Part shown: positions 1-11,218 of the stretch, piece after piece
Numbering within the stretch: the stretch's first letter is position 1
How the letters are laid out: every line of letters starts with the position of its first letter
Origin: Welwitschia mirabilis
Taxonomy: Eukaryota; Gnetophyta; Gnetopsida; Welwitschiales
Reading direction: 5' to 3'
Length of the DNA: 24,251 nt
NCBI GenBank assembly: GCA_051453625.1
Contig: JBOZIK010000001.1
Span: 208,828,140-208,852,390 of the forward strand
Notes under the pieces: generated by a model
Databases searched by the model: none
What the model was told of the DNA's origin: nothing
What the model saw: only the letters and a program-made list of their open reading frames with translations
Translations under genes and position numbers: made by a program

Positions 1-270
1 AACAACAGCACCTTAATAAGAGGGACACAGCCTGACACCAAGGAGACTCCTTTCTGCAGCATGGGATGGACCTCTCACCCTTCAAGCTTCCGTCACAACT
101 ATCGGGTATAAAAAGATGGTTTGGAAGTGGAGGAAAGGGTATTTATAGTTTTACAATGAACCGTAACGCTAGACGTTCGTTAAGGAAACCCTAGTCACCC
201 ACATGGCCCGTTTGGTACTCTTTACAATGAAATTTATTACCGCAGTGTAAAAACAGTTGTCATCCTATCT
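1..270. other. GC-richer left edge with TATA-like motifs, no gene recognised
   Basis: This stretch is clearly richer in G and C than the following 20 kb. It contains a plus-strand TATAAAAAG at 107-115 and a minus-strand TATAAATA at 140-147 (seen as TATTTATA on the plus strand). The minus-strand motif has the 100-bp tandem repeat on its upstream side, an arrangement common in retrotransposon LTRs with repeated U3 regions and in some gene promoters. No ATG-started reading frame of useful length is present. I infer an LTR or promoter remnant but cannot name the element. Confidence 0.3.
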
Positions 271-602
271 GTCGTCCACATGACAGAGGGGACGACGCCA
301 CCTTAATGCCTTGAGTTGTGTTCCATGTGCTCCCATGGGTTGCCTGCGCATGTTACCGATGTTGTCGTCTGTTGGTCGTCCACACGACAGAGGGGACAAC
401 ACCACCTTGGGTTATGTGCTTATGTGCTACCATCATCCCATGGGTTATACTCGCATCCGTCGTCTTGTATGTCATCCAGACGACCTAGGGGACGATGCCC
501 TATCACCATGTGCTACTGTCCAAGTGTTGCCCCTGTGTTGTTCCTATGTAGCTGTCGTAATGATCTGTCATCCCCGATGTCGTGGGGACGACAGTGGGGA
601 CG
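271..602. repeat. Tandem repeat of about 100 bp, at least four diverged units, truncated by a gap
   Basis: Units begin with GTCGTCC or GTCATCC at 271, 375, 471 and 567, giving spacings of 104, 96 and 96. A second landmark, CCCATGGGTT, recurs at 332 and 437, confirming the period. Each unit opens with a short dyad in which GTCGTCC is followed after about 12 bases by GGGGACGAC or a variant. The array is GC-rich compared with its surroundings and runs straight into the run of N that starts at 603, so the true copy number is unknown. Apparent long frames here start at non-ATG codons and follow from low stop-codon density in GC-rich DNA. Confidence 0.75.
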
Positions 603-767
603 NNNNNNNNNNNNNNNNNNNNNNNNNNNNNNNNNNNNNNNNNNNNNNNNNNNNNNNNNNNNNNNNNNNNNNNNNNNNNNNNNNNNNNNNNNNNNNNNNN
701 NNNNNNNNNNNNNNNNNNNNNNNNNNNNNNNNNNNNNNNNNNNNNNNNNNNNNNNNNNNNNNNNNNN
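603..767. other. Assembly gap (165 N) inside or at the end of the tandem array
   Basis: Run of N. The left flank is the fourth unit of the 100-bp repeat. The right flank is ordinary AT-rich sequence, so the array ends within the gap. Confidence 0.95.
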
Positions 768-2475
768 CTAAACCTGTATAAATGTCCTGCAAAAGTACTC
801 CAAATACACCATCAAATTCCTACAAATTGGCATCGCAACAATGAATGTTAACATCCAAAAACTTAGAGTTCTATTATGTAACACATAAAGTCTTATCTTA
901 TAATTAGTTTGTTTTAAAATGTCCTACTAATTAGAAATGGAATAACTACATTAATCAAAGTGTTACACATGCAGAAAAAAGACTTTGTGAAATTATCTCT
1001 TTATTTTAAAGCTATCTTATATAATTTTGACAAAATATCTTTTAGACATATTTTACTTTTTAACTTTAAAGATGTTCCTGTTGTAGTGATTTGTCCTAGA
1101 AAGATTCATAAGATTGAGTTACGAAAACTTTTTAACATAAGTTGAAGATTCACTCCATAAAATCCAACCATTAAATTTACTTGTAAAATTCTGTGACATT
1201 TATTCCATGAAGGATATTGGTATTAGTTAAGAAAAGTTGAATACCCTAACACTCATTCTTGTCAGACCTGATGATTCCCAAACATTTTTAAGTTAAAAAT
1301 AATATAATGAATATTAGTATGCATAGAAAGGCATAATGTAACATTGCCAATTCTACTTGTTCCATATTAATTAGTAATTTCATAGGGCTACAAGTAGTTA
1401 AAAATAATTAGTTATTAAATAGAAAGGTCATGTGTTTATATTCATGGACATGACCATTCATCTAAATCAAAAACTTTATAATTTTTCATTCTTATTTGAT
1501 TCAACCATTTCATTCTCTAGCATTGTTAAAGAACTAAAAATGGTAAATTGTTTAAATAATACTTGTATTAAAATCCATTTCTTATTTAACAGTACTCACT
1601 ATGTTTTTTTTTAGAAATATAAAATCTTGTTTGTTGAAGTTATTTTTTCAATTTCCAAATGAATATTAACATCTTTAATACCTATTTTTTATATTGGACT
1701 TATACATGGTCAAAGAAAATAGTATTTAGAATCTTCAATATGAAGAGAACATGCTAAGAAAGATCCAAAGCTTAATAATATTACTAAATAAAGAAAGAAA
1801 CCACTTAAATTTGAGGAACTAAAACATTTACATGGACCTCATAATTGCATATATATGTCTTCAAGGATTTCATTATCTAATAGTCAATCTTTAAATTGGT
1901 CGAAAAAGGGAAAAGGGGATTTTAAAAAGAGTGCTTAAACTAGATTCAAAGATGCATCCACAAATGAGTTCTATATCATTTTCAATAGTTTGGAGATATC
2001 ATACTGGGAATTTGTGCAAATTTTGTAACAAAATAAATTACTTTTGTAAGAAATCCTAAACAATTCACATGGTCTATTCTATAATTCATTTTTGATAGGG
2101 AAATAGTGGTAATCAATATGATCTAAAATTCCAAATGTGGAGGTCATGGTTCATATGTCTAAAGGGAATTTGCAGTGTTCCAAGATACAGTTCATTTCAT
2201 TTGTCCTTACTTTCAAGTCAACGAAAAATTGCATTAAGCCATAGACTACAAAAGGAACCATACATTGGACTGTTGTTGAGTCAGAAATATCTAATAATAA
2301 AACTTGAGTCTCATGAAAATACTCAGTAAACTTTCCTAGAAAAGGGAAAAGGAATACTATCTCATATATAAAATGACAAAGGCATGTTTTAAGAAGAGTT
2401 CTAAAGAATAATAAGCTTGTCTCATAGAAAATAAAATAACATGAATAATTACATGGACTTAAGTTGGGATCTTAT
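768..2475. other. AT-rich intergenic DNA, no gene seen
   Basis: All frames are broken by frequent stops, and the few ATG-started frames are about 60 codons or less with low-complexity hydrophobic or Lys/Asn-rich translations. Around 1396-1470 there is a weak match to the box-B end of the tRNA-like repeat described elsewhere in this window (AGAAAGGTCATGTGTTTAT at 1420), too decayed to call. Nothing else stands out. Confidence 0.6.
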
Positions 2476-3581
2476 GTTTTGCTAAGTTATAATGTAATCT
2501 TAATAACTTAAGTTAGGATCTTATTTTAGTTGGATCACTAAATAAGATATTTTTAGATGAGGACTACAGAATAAATGACTAAGTCTTAAAATATAAATTA
2601 CAATTCTTTTAAATTATGTCTAGTAATTAATCATATTTGATGAATGAGACATAAATAAAGTATTATTTCATATTTGTTGGTTCCTTGTGTGATTTAGACT
2701 ATTAACGGTGATGTCACTAGGAGATTTTGTATTATGTTAATCTTATATAGATTTAATATACATTTTCTATACTTGTCAANNNNNNNNNNNNNNNNNNNNN
2801 NNNNNNNNNNNNNNNNNNNNNNNNNNNNNNNNNNNNNNNNNNNNNNNNNNNNNNNNNNNNNNNNNNNNNNNNNNNNNNNNNNNNNNNNNNNNNNNNNNNN
2901 NNNNNNNNNNNNNNNNNNNNNNNNNNNNNNNNNNNNNNNNNNNNNNNNNNNNNNNNNNNNNNNNNNNNNNNNNNNNNNNNNNNNNNNNNNNNNNNNNNNN
3001 NNNNNNNNNNNNNNNNNNNNNNNNNNNNNNNNNNNNNNNNNNNNNNNNNNNNNNNNNNNNNNNNNNNNNNNNNNNNNNNNNNNNNNNNNNNNNNNNNNNN
3101 NNNNNNNNNNNNNNNNNNNNNNNNNNNNNNNNNNNNNNNNNNNNNNNNNNNNNNNNNNNNNNNNNNNNNNNNNNNNNNNNNNNNNNNNNNNNNNNNNNNN
3201 NNNNNNNNNNNNNNNNNNNNNNNNNNNNNNNNNNNNNNNNNNNNNNNNNNNNNNNNNNNNNNNNNNNNNNNNNNNNTTTTGTATTATGTTAATCTTATAT
3301 AGATTCAATATACATTTTCTATACTTGTCAAAGCACTTAAGGTAGTATCTTGTATCAATAATTCTTATTTCCTTTATTATGGAACTTGGGAAGGTTTGAT
3401 GCTTAGAACTTAGACTTCTTATTGATCACATACTCATGTGTCCTCATTCTTTTTTTGATTAAAGGGTATTGGGTTTTATAGCTTAGACTAGTTATGTGAA
3501 AGATTCCATAGGTTCTATAACACTTTTGATTTGATAATGATAAGTCACTGAATATAATTTTCTTGACTAAGTTTTTAATAT
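2476..3581 (+). repeat. Dispersed repeat R1, copy 1 (interrupted by a gap; probably a tandem pair)
   Basis: This copy shares an ordered series of landmarks with 6790-7396. They include GCTAAGTTATAATGTAAT near the left end, GACATAAATAAAGTAT, TTTTGTATTATGTTAATC, TATAGATTCAATAT, AGGGTATTGGGTTTTAT, ATGTGAAAGATTCCATAGG and finally CTTGACTAAGTTTTTAATA. A 55-base stretch is present on both sides of the gap (2725-2779 and 3277-3331) with one difference. The two occurrences are 552 bp apart, close to the length of one unit as judged from the other copy (roughly 0.5-0.6 kb), so two head-to-tail units may lie here with the gap covering their junction. The TATATAG motif suits an LTR, but no terminal TG/CA or primer-binding site is recognisable. 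Confidence 0.65.
2725..3331 (+). repeat. 55-bp direct repeat flanking an assembly gap
   Basis: Bases 2725-2779 and 3277-3331 are identical except for TTTAAT versus TTCAAT. Bases 2780-3276 between them are N. The pair is either a real tandem duplication or two contig ends that overlap and were never merged. Confidence 0.9.
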
Positions 3582-4201
3582 GAAACCATCACCACACCTC
3601 AATGGCTTACTCATTATGTAGATCAAATTTTAATTCGGGTTGTTTCTTCTTTCTTTTCTATTATGGAATAGTAATTTATGTTACATTTTCTAAATTATGT
3701 CTGATCATTCTAGATTCTTGCATATTTAGGTTCTTTAGGTTTTGGAGTTTTATGTAAGCTCTTTTTGATAATTAAGCAGTTTTATCTATCTCAAGAAAAT
3801 TTTTAAAATGATAATCTTCTTCTTTAGACTTTCTTTTCAATTCTAACTTTAGGCAATTTTCTTGATCCAACTAGTAAACTAGAAATTCTTTCTTCATATG
3901 AAATCTCTTTTAGTATGGAAAATATCTTCTAATTGATGATTTAGAACTCTATTATAGCTTTTGTAATGTTACCTTATTCATTTCCTCTACTTAAGGTTTC
4001 ATAATAAGCTAAGAAATATCATTTAAAAGAAAAAAAATCTCAAATAAGTGATAAAGTTGTTTTCTCTAAATTGTATTAGTCTTTCTTTCACTAATTTAAT
4101 TCCACTTTCTTTCTCTTCCTATTTTAACTTAATTTCATGTCTTTTTTAGATGGCTTTTTATGCCTTCCTTTTATAAAAAAATTAACATTAATTGGTTGAT
4201 A
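3582..4201. other. T-rich intergenic DNA
   Basis: The plus strand is strongly T-rich with many short CTT/TTC runs. No frame has coding character. The only notable patch is an A-run at about 4027-4036. I see no element boundary. Confidence 0.6.
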
Positions 4202-4350
4202 TTCTAATTGGTAAGATATTTATTCTCCATTTAGAAGGTCATGGGCTTGAAACTTTGGATGTCCTACTTGGAATACTATGAGGCATTAAATACTTCATTT
4301 GGATGTGATTCTAGTAAATGTATGATCACTAAACATTTCAAGTCCAACAT
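4202..4350 (+). repeat. tRNA-like (SINE-like) repeat S1, copy A
   Basis: The left part looks like a tRNA promoter: TAATTGGTAAGA resembles box A, and GGGCTTGAAACTT, about 36 bases later, resembles box B. It is followed by a body shared with the other copies, GGATG..CTTGGAATACTATGAGGC, and then a weaker stretch. It lines up with copies at 9076, 10496 and 11219, all on the plus strand. No tRNA acceptor stem can be drawn, so it is not a tRNA gene. A tRNA-derived SINE or a small non-autonomous retroelement is the best reading. Confidence 0.55.
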
Positions 4351-6789
4351 TCCCCCACTAAAATTTTACACTAACTTTTATATTAGGGTTCTTTTCTTCA
4401 AAAACTTAAGTTTGGAAATACAATTTCTTTCTTTCATTGATGATAACACTTTTTGTTTGTTACATTATGCTCTGATATTATCTTGCAAATTAGTTAAATA
4501 TACAATTTCTTATAATCTGTTAAGAATTTTCTTTATTATGGTATACATTAGAGTTTGCATTCTTTCTTACTTGTTAGTAATCCACCTTTCATCCTAACGG
4601 CACCCTTTTATATTGGTGTTTGTTGTGAACTTTTACAATACTACTTCCTAGTACTTGGCATTTTATGAATCCAAGTTTCTTATAATTTCCCACACTCATA
4701 GAGCATATCCTCAAAGTTGTAGTTTTATGAACTTTGGTTGATTGTCTTCTTTTAGTTCTAGATAGAAAACTATTATGTTCAAGGTTTCATAAATTTGGGT
4801 TTATTGTTGCTTCCTATTTTCATGAAGAATATAAGCTTCTACTAACTATATGCTTTTCTACCTTTTTATCTCTTCAATAACCTTAACCTTTCTTAAGATA
4901 CTATGTGATCTCACTTACTTCATCCTTTCTATGGATTAAATGAATTTGGGCCCTTCTAGCTTTACTTTTCATTGGTCTACCAAGAGAATTGAGGTTGGTT
5001 ATAACTTCTTTAACCTTAATATCCTTTATTTTACAATGATTTCTTCTTACTCTAACTAATCCAACCTTATCTAAATTTGAAAACTTCTTCTTCTCTAATT
5101 GATTGTATCTCTAATATTTTTTACATCTCCTTATCCTTACATGGTACTTATTTTTATGATGATATCTTTTTTAGTATGATATATTATTATTAAATAAATT
5201 TCTTTTATATTTGAAGTATATTTAAATCTTACTTTATAATCACGACTTAAAACTTTTTTAATCCTTGAATAATGTAATAATTATTTTGCTTTTCAAATAT
5301 AACAATTTTTGTTCTCAATACTCTAGTTTAGAATTTCATATAATCTTTATTCCTTAGTTACATGGCTTCTTAGGATATCCTCAAATTTCATGTTATATGG
5401 CCGAGAAAGTGCAGAGTGATACTTGGAGTCAAGTCATGTTGAAAGGATATATTGTCCTTTAGATTTTTCTTATGATCAACTTTGTTCATTTTCAGTTCCT
5501 CAAATTAGATATAAATTAGATAATTCAATCAATGGATTTATTTATTTATAAGATATTTTTCCAATTACTCTCTGATCTTTGCAATTCCTAGTTACTGATT
5601 TGTGTGAAACCTCTGTACTTATTTGTTGAATTTTTCGTGATTTTGTAAGAGTATTTCAAGTTTTATGTGGGAAATTATCAATATTTATCTTGAATCTTTC
5701 TCTATTTGGCTTAATCTTTCTTCTTGGATTAAGTATTCATTTATGTTCCTAAAGCTTTCTTCCTTCTTTTAGTTTTATTGTACTTCTAAATATTCATTTT
5801 TTATTAGTTCCATCCCACTTTGCATTATTTTCTTATTAAAGTCCTTTTGCTTAAGTCTAGATTTTATTTATTTCTTGATTGCTCTTATAATATGGGCCTT
5901 TTTTGAGTTCCATACACTAAACTTCTTTCAAAGGTATGAATGGTTTTTGATAATGAATCCTTTTATATGGTTTCAAGTTACAAATTGAGATTTCATGTGG
6001 GAACATATGCCTTAAACAAATACAAAATATTTTTAAAATGTTTTGACTTTTAGCTCTAACAACCTTTTTGCTAGCTCAATGGGGAAAAATCATAAGAATA
6101 ATTGGAAGTATTCTTATTCAATTTTCTCTTTAAATCCATGTGGATCTTCTTAGTTCATCAAAGCTTCATGATTATCATTATTAGATATTTGATGTGATCA
6201 TCAAGTTTCTTATGTCCATTTTCTAAATTTAGATTCATGAACTCCTTTTCTAGTTTTTTGCTGAGATTTAAAAAATTGNNNNNNNNNNTTGCAATTCAGA
6301 CTTCCTTTAGGCTAATTTCCATTATATGAATTATTGAAATGTAGTGGTGAATTCTTCCATTTTCCATTTTTACAACCCTTTTGATTTTATGAATGTTTAT
6401 CTATTGTGTAGGAATCTTTCGATTATTGACACTACCTCTTATCGGATTATTGTGTCATGCTCTTTCATTACCAAATTTTTTATATGATAGATTTTCCTTG
6501 TTTATGAGGATCTAGTGCCACATCCAAAAATGTGATACTTCTACTTTTCTACTCCTTTTCTTCTACTTAGATGATCTACTACTCTTTATAAATGCTTAGA
6601 ATGGTTATAGATAACTTTAAGTTAGCAAGCCTTTCTATATCTTCCCATGACTTTCTAAGTGATTTATGTAATCATTCTTTCTTTATCATTTATGTATTCT
6701 TATCCAAATTTTATTTGATTTCTTGGTTTACTCATTGACATTTATTAGTGTGCATATGAACTTTTTAATTTTTGGCACCCTGTTATTAT
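4351..6789. other. T-rich intergenic DNA with a small gap, no gene seen
   Basis: The plus strand here is often about half T (for example 5101-5160 has roughly 31 T and 14 A in 60 bases). Frames are short and interrupted in both directions. The bias could mean an old retroelement on the minus strand or intron-like sequence, but no reverse transcriptase, integrase or gag motif can be read. A 10-N gap sits at 6279-6288. Confidence 0.6.
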
Positions 6790-7396
6790 TTTGTATTTTG
6801 TTAAGTTATAAATGTAATTGTCATAACATAACTTAATTTAGCATTTTATTTTAATTAAATCAATATATCAGATAATTTTAGACGAGGATAAAGGGATTAA
6901 TATTTAGGTCACAATAATTCTAGATTGTCTTTAATAATGCATAATGTTTAATGAAGGATACATAAATAAGTATCATGAGACTTATGTTGGTCCTGTATGT
7001 GATTGAAGTTATGGATAATGTCATCACCAAAAGGTTTTGTATTGTTTTGATCTTGTATAGATTCAATATCAACATGTATATATACATCCATAGACACATA
7101 CAACTTAAGACATTTTGGGTGGTATCTTGTGTTGATACTTATTGCTTCATTCTTCATAGAACTTAGAAGGGTTCTATGTTTGGCATTTAACATTCTTGTG
7201 GATCACATCTTTATGTCTCTTAATTCTTTTATTGACTAATAGGTATTGGGGTTTTATGCATTTTACTTGTTATGTGAAATGTTTTGTAGGTTCCATAATA
7301 CCTTTTTACTTCATTATAGGTTCTATAACATGTTTTTATTTATTTATGAGAATTCATTACATATAAGCAGCTTGATTAAACTATTAATACAAAACT
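6790..7396 (+). repeat. Dispersed repeat R1, copy 2 (ungapped)
   Basis: This is the uninterrupted copy of the repeat at 2476-3581. Shared landmarks in order are TTTTGTTAAGTTATAAATGTAAT, GGATACATAAATAAGTAT, ATGTCATCACCAAAAGG, TTTTGTATTGTTTTGATC, TATAGATTCAATAT, GGTATTGGGGTTTTAT, ATGTGAAATGTTTTG and CTTGATTAAACTATTAATAC. It carries a small internal duplication of AGGTTCYATAACA-like sequence at 7288 and 7318. Both copies have the same orientation, about 3.2 kb apart, so they could be the two LTRs of one ancient element, though no internal coding domain supports that. Confidence 0.65.
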
Positions 7397-8370
7397 AGTT
7401 TATTCCAACAATTACCACCATTATTTTCTTCATAAAAGAAACAAATTAGCAAGTATGAAGACTATTTCATTATGTAAAATTAAGACCTAAAGAGTTTTAC
7501 ATAAAATATTGATTCTTATTTAGAATATCATCTTCTTATAGGTATTGGCGATATTACCATTGCCCTCTATAGAATAGGAATATAGTTTAGCAACATGAAA
7601 GTGAAGAACATTAAAAGCTTTAAGAGAACAATGGGTAAATACCAATATGAAAATAAGGAGTGAATAAATTTTTCAATGAATATAAGAAAGTAGTGTAAGT
7701 GAAAGTCCTTAGTCCAAAAAAATTTAAAAAAAAAAAAAGGAAGAAGACTAATGTCCTAGAGTTTTCTCTTGTATTTGTTAAACTCCTCATTTTGCATTTT
7801 ACAAATGTTTTATTTCATTAGATAGATATCTTTTCGATAAGTCAATATTGAAATTCAAGTAAAACATGCAAAATACACATAGACACAGACATACACACAC
7901 AGAGACATTGTTATCAATAGCTTCAAGAAGGAAAGAATCAAATATAATATTATTATTATAGTAATTCTAAAGATACACAAGGATAATGCATGCAATATTG
8001 AATAAGTTCTTTTATATGTCTTTCATATCAAATAACACATACATACTTTTGAATCATCAAAACATGGTGGTAACATCACTTGGATCACTTTTATGTCTAA
8101 AGCCATCATCAAACAAAGCTGGCATTCAAGAATGACCACTTGTTTTATCCTTTTATCATTCGTGTAGATTACATTTAGTTCCTTATAAAATAAATAAGAT
8201 ACATGTGAACCATCCAAAGAAGTAAAAATTATAATAAAGCTAACTTTCCCTAAAGTAGTTGTAGATCATCTTCTAGCTTCTCTCTTGTAGTGGTTCCATG
8301 ATAAGTCATGGAACAAGAGGTATTTGATTTGTTTACAAGTTTTTCGAAACATGTCCACATTCTTATCTCA
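7397..8370. other. A-rich intergenic DNA with an imperfect CA/GACA microsatellite
   Basis: In contrast to the preceding block this stretch is A-rich on the plus strand. It includes an A-run at about 7723-7738, an imperfect ACACA/AGACA microsatellite at about 7872-7907 and a TATTATTAT patch at 7947-7957. A 64-codon minus-strand frame at 8023-8217 starts with ATG and has a reasonable amino-acid mix, but it matches nothing I know. It is most likely a chance frame or a relic. Confidence 0.5.
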
Positions 8371-8430
8371 TTTCTCCAATTAAGAAATTATTTCTTTCTT
8401 TTTCTCCAATTAAGAAATTATTTCTTTCTT
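8371..8430 (+). repeat. Perfect 30-bp tandem duplication
   Basis: Bases 8371-8400 and 8401-8430 are identical 30-mers starting TTTCTCCAATTAAGAAATTA. A further TCTTT extends the pyrimidine tract. Perfect identity in otherwise decayed DNA implies a recent slippage or repair duplication. Confidence 0.95.
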
Positions 8431-9075
8431 TCTTTTTGTCAAAAGAAGTTAGTTCATGGAAAATCATACCACACGTGTCAATGTCTATGGTTTCCTTAAT
8501 TGAATGAAAAAGGGTGGCTCTTGTCAACCTAGAATTTAGTCATCAAATTTCTAGATCTTACTTCTCACACTTAAGATGCCAAAGATTACGGGTGGTGTAC
8601 CTTAAAGACATGAGTAAAAACCAAAAGCCAACACATACATCATAAGATTCAAATCAAAGAAATTTATGCTCATGACATATAAAAATGAGCTAAACCCATG
8701 ACAACATGGGTTAAGTACTTATATTAGGATGTTTTGACAAGTATCCTTAGTGCTTAGTAGTTTGAATAATTTTAGTATAGTTCTATGCTATTTCATATGT
8801 TATTGCAATCTTTTTTTCTTTTTAACCTAGTAAGATGTAATGAAGTTTATAGGTAGTAATAATTTTATTAACTATATCTCCTAAATTATGTAATCTTGTT
8901 TCAATTTTATCATCCTACTTTTCTATTTTTTTCTCCTTCATTTCTAAAAAATTTGATCTCATCTTCGTCCTATCAATGTATTTTCATTAAGGTATAATGC
9001 TTTTGATTTTAAATAATGACTTAGCATAGAATAAGATGGATAGAATTCAAAAGATTCTTGAATACATGTTTTGAA
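8431..9075. other. AT-rich intergenic DNA, nothing recognised
   Basis: No ORF, RNA or repeat boundary can be supported in this stretch. Confidence 0.6.
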
Positions 9076-9233
9076 GTTTTTAATAATGCTTATTAAAAGA
9101 TTATGAGTTTAAACTTTGGAGTGCATTTCTTGGTATATTGTGAAGCCCTAGAAAGAATTAGATCATTAACTAGATGATCATGGTAGTTGTACTTTTGAGT
9201 GAAAACTGTTGTGAAAAGTTTTGAGTGTGACAA
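9076..9233 (+). repeat. tRNA-like (SINE-like) repeat S1, copy D
   Basis: This copy keeps the box-B-like TGAGTTTAAACTTTGG, the body CTTGGTATATTGTGAAGCC and the following AATTAGATCATT...GATGATCATGGTAGTTGTACTT. Its box-A end is poorly preserved. Its right end, AAAAGTTTTGAGTGTGACAACC, resembles the right end of the copy at 11219 (AAAGTTTTAAGTTTGGCACC), which gives an element length of roughly 160-175 bp. Confidence 0.55.
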
Positions 9234-10495
9234 CCTGTTTACAATGCTTATGAATTTATGTTCAACTTGGACTTTTGAATTTTATAGATATCTCTAGCCT
9301 TTGATTCTAAGACTTTCTTATGTAGATCTTCTTTTGATTTTCTCTTATCAAATATATTTCTTCAAATGAATTTTTATTTTAGTTATTGGTTAAAATATTT
9401 ATGATATCTCAACCTTGAGAATATCTCCTTATTAATCTTAACAAGTTGTTTCCAAAAAGAAAATAAAAGACAAAAATTTAAAAAATAGTTTTTGATGTTT
9501 AGATATAGGAAGTTTTAAAAAATCTTGATAAAGAATTAGAACATAAATATTAAATAAACATTAAGAAGAATAAATTCATTTTCATCTAAGTTTACTCCAA
9601 CATTATTAACTCAAGAGAATTACATATAAAATACTTTATTAAGATCCACGTAGAATAAGAGATTATGTACTTTGATAGAAGTCAACTAATAAATCAATTA
9701 TAATTCCTATAAGGTATTAGTAGAGATGCTTGAATTCAACAAAATTTAATCATCTAGATCACCAAGATTATTTATGAAGAAGTTGTACATTTATCAATGA
9801 ATAAAGAATACAAGAGCCATGAATAAATGAAAATGATTTAGGTCAAGTCAGAAAGATAAGTAGTTAATAATTTCATTTTTTATTATTTTTAATTATTATT
9901 TATTAAATATTATTATCTTATATAGATAAATGTGTAGGTATCTAAACCTAAATTAAACTTGCATATTTTAATATGATTAATTTGCTTTTGCATTAAAGAA
10001 ACTCTGAGGGTTTTTATAAGAATTTCATTTTCTAAAAATGAGAAACTGAAATTATCTTTATATTTTCTTTTTTTAATTGTAGAGTAAAACTAATTAGTGT
10101 CATGCTTTTTGGAGTAAGAAGTAGGATCATGTTGATTTAGTTCTTTTACCTTTTTTCCAAGTCAAATTAGTGGATAAGTCCTTTAAAATTATTCTTTAGC
10201 TTTCCTAAAATTATTCATCACAATTCCTAAATTTTTAACCCATCATACCACTAGAAATTTGTACATTAAAACTAAAGGCAAAACTTACCTAACATTATAA
10301 TAACTTATTATATGGATTTTTTTTCCATAAAATGTTTCCTTTCCCTTTTTTTTTTTCTTTTTTCCCCTTTTCCTATAAAATCAATGATAGATCACTGGAA
10401 GATCCTAAAGAGGATTTTTGTTATCTCACATATTTCTTACAATCTTCTTTATAGAAGTACCATGAAAATCATGTCTGTAGAGAACCAATACAATG
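9234..10495. other. AT-rich intergenic DNA
   Basis: Contains a nearly pure A/T patch at about 9878-9922 and a pyrimidine tract at 10326-10373 (runs of T broken by CCC). The frame starting with ATG at 10312 is driven by that tract and has no protein character. Confidence 0.6.
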
Positions 10496-10630
10496 GTAGT
10501 TTAATTAATCGAATACTCCTCTATTTAGAAGGTTGTAGATTTGAACTTTTGGATGCATTGATTGGTATACTGTGAGGACTTCATCATAATTAAATCATTC
10601 ATTTTAGCAATCATCATTTATGTACTTCTA
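10496..10630 (+). repeat. tRNA-like (SINE-like) repeat S1, copy B
   Basis: Reads TAGTTTAATTAATCGAATAC (box-A-like), then TTTAGAAGGTTGTAGATTTG (box-B-like), GGATGCATTGATTGGTATAC and TGTGAGG. After a short join it continues AATTAAATCATTCATTTTAG. The last part matches copies at 9076 and 11219, so homology extends beyond the tRNA-like head. Confidence 0.6.
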
Positions 10631-10756
10631 TGGACAAAGAAAATCTAGATACACCATTACTTGAATGTTTGAAAGCATTCATAAAATATAAAATTTTCAT
10701 ATGTTAAGATGACTATGTTTCTTTTTCATTTTATGTAAAATTTTATTACAAACAAG

Positions 10757-10830
10757 AGCTTATAGTTTAACATTTAAGTCTTTGTTTTTACTCCATAAAG
10801 TCTTGAGCTCAAATCCCTTGACTATCACCA
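10757..10830 (+). repeat. Possible tRNA-derived fragment, second type
   Basis: TATAGTTTAACATTTAAGTC and GTCTTGAGCTCAAATCCC are spaced like boxes A and B of a tRNA gene. The flank differs from the S1 body, so this may be an unrelated tRNA relic or a different SINE. No acceptor stem can be formed. Confidence 0.3.
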
Positions 10831-11218
10831 AAAATCAATTATCATGTTGGGTGTATCTTCTACACTAGATTTGGTACGAAATACCTTGTGCATTGTATAA
10901 CCTATGATCTATAATAGGTAGAGGTCGTTATTGTATGTTAATACATTGAGTCATGTAAAGTATATGTCAAGCCATATAAGTAAAATATTTATCACTTTGT
11001 ACGGCATGGATTCCCCCATTATCAGAAAATGTATTATGAAATTCTTCTCCTTATCACAAGATTTATTATGGAAAACAAGTTCAGCTACTTTGGACTTTTG
11101 TAAAATTAGGGTCTTACATGAGGTTTTATATTTTAATTTACAAAGGTCTATAAAAATTTTACTTATATTTATAGTTGTACAAAGTATTTTTTGTTGTAAT
11201 ATTATAACTAGTGAGATT

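Noticed and set aside
311-602. Plus-strand frames in the left GC-rich block
   Set aside because: They begin at non-ATG codons or at an ATG within the tandem repeat, follow the 100-bp repeat and run into N.
2694-3345. Long frames across the N run at 2780-3276 on both strands
   Set aside because: Their length comes from reading N as open codons; only short, repeat-derived ends are real sequence.
7872-7907. CRISPR-like or regulatory short repeats
   Set aside because: An imperfect CA/GACA microsatellite without unique spacers in a plant genome.
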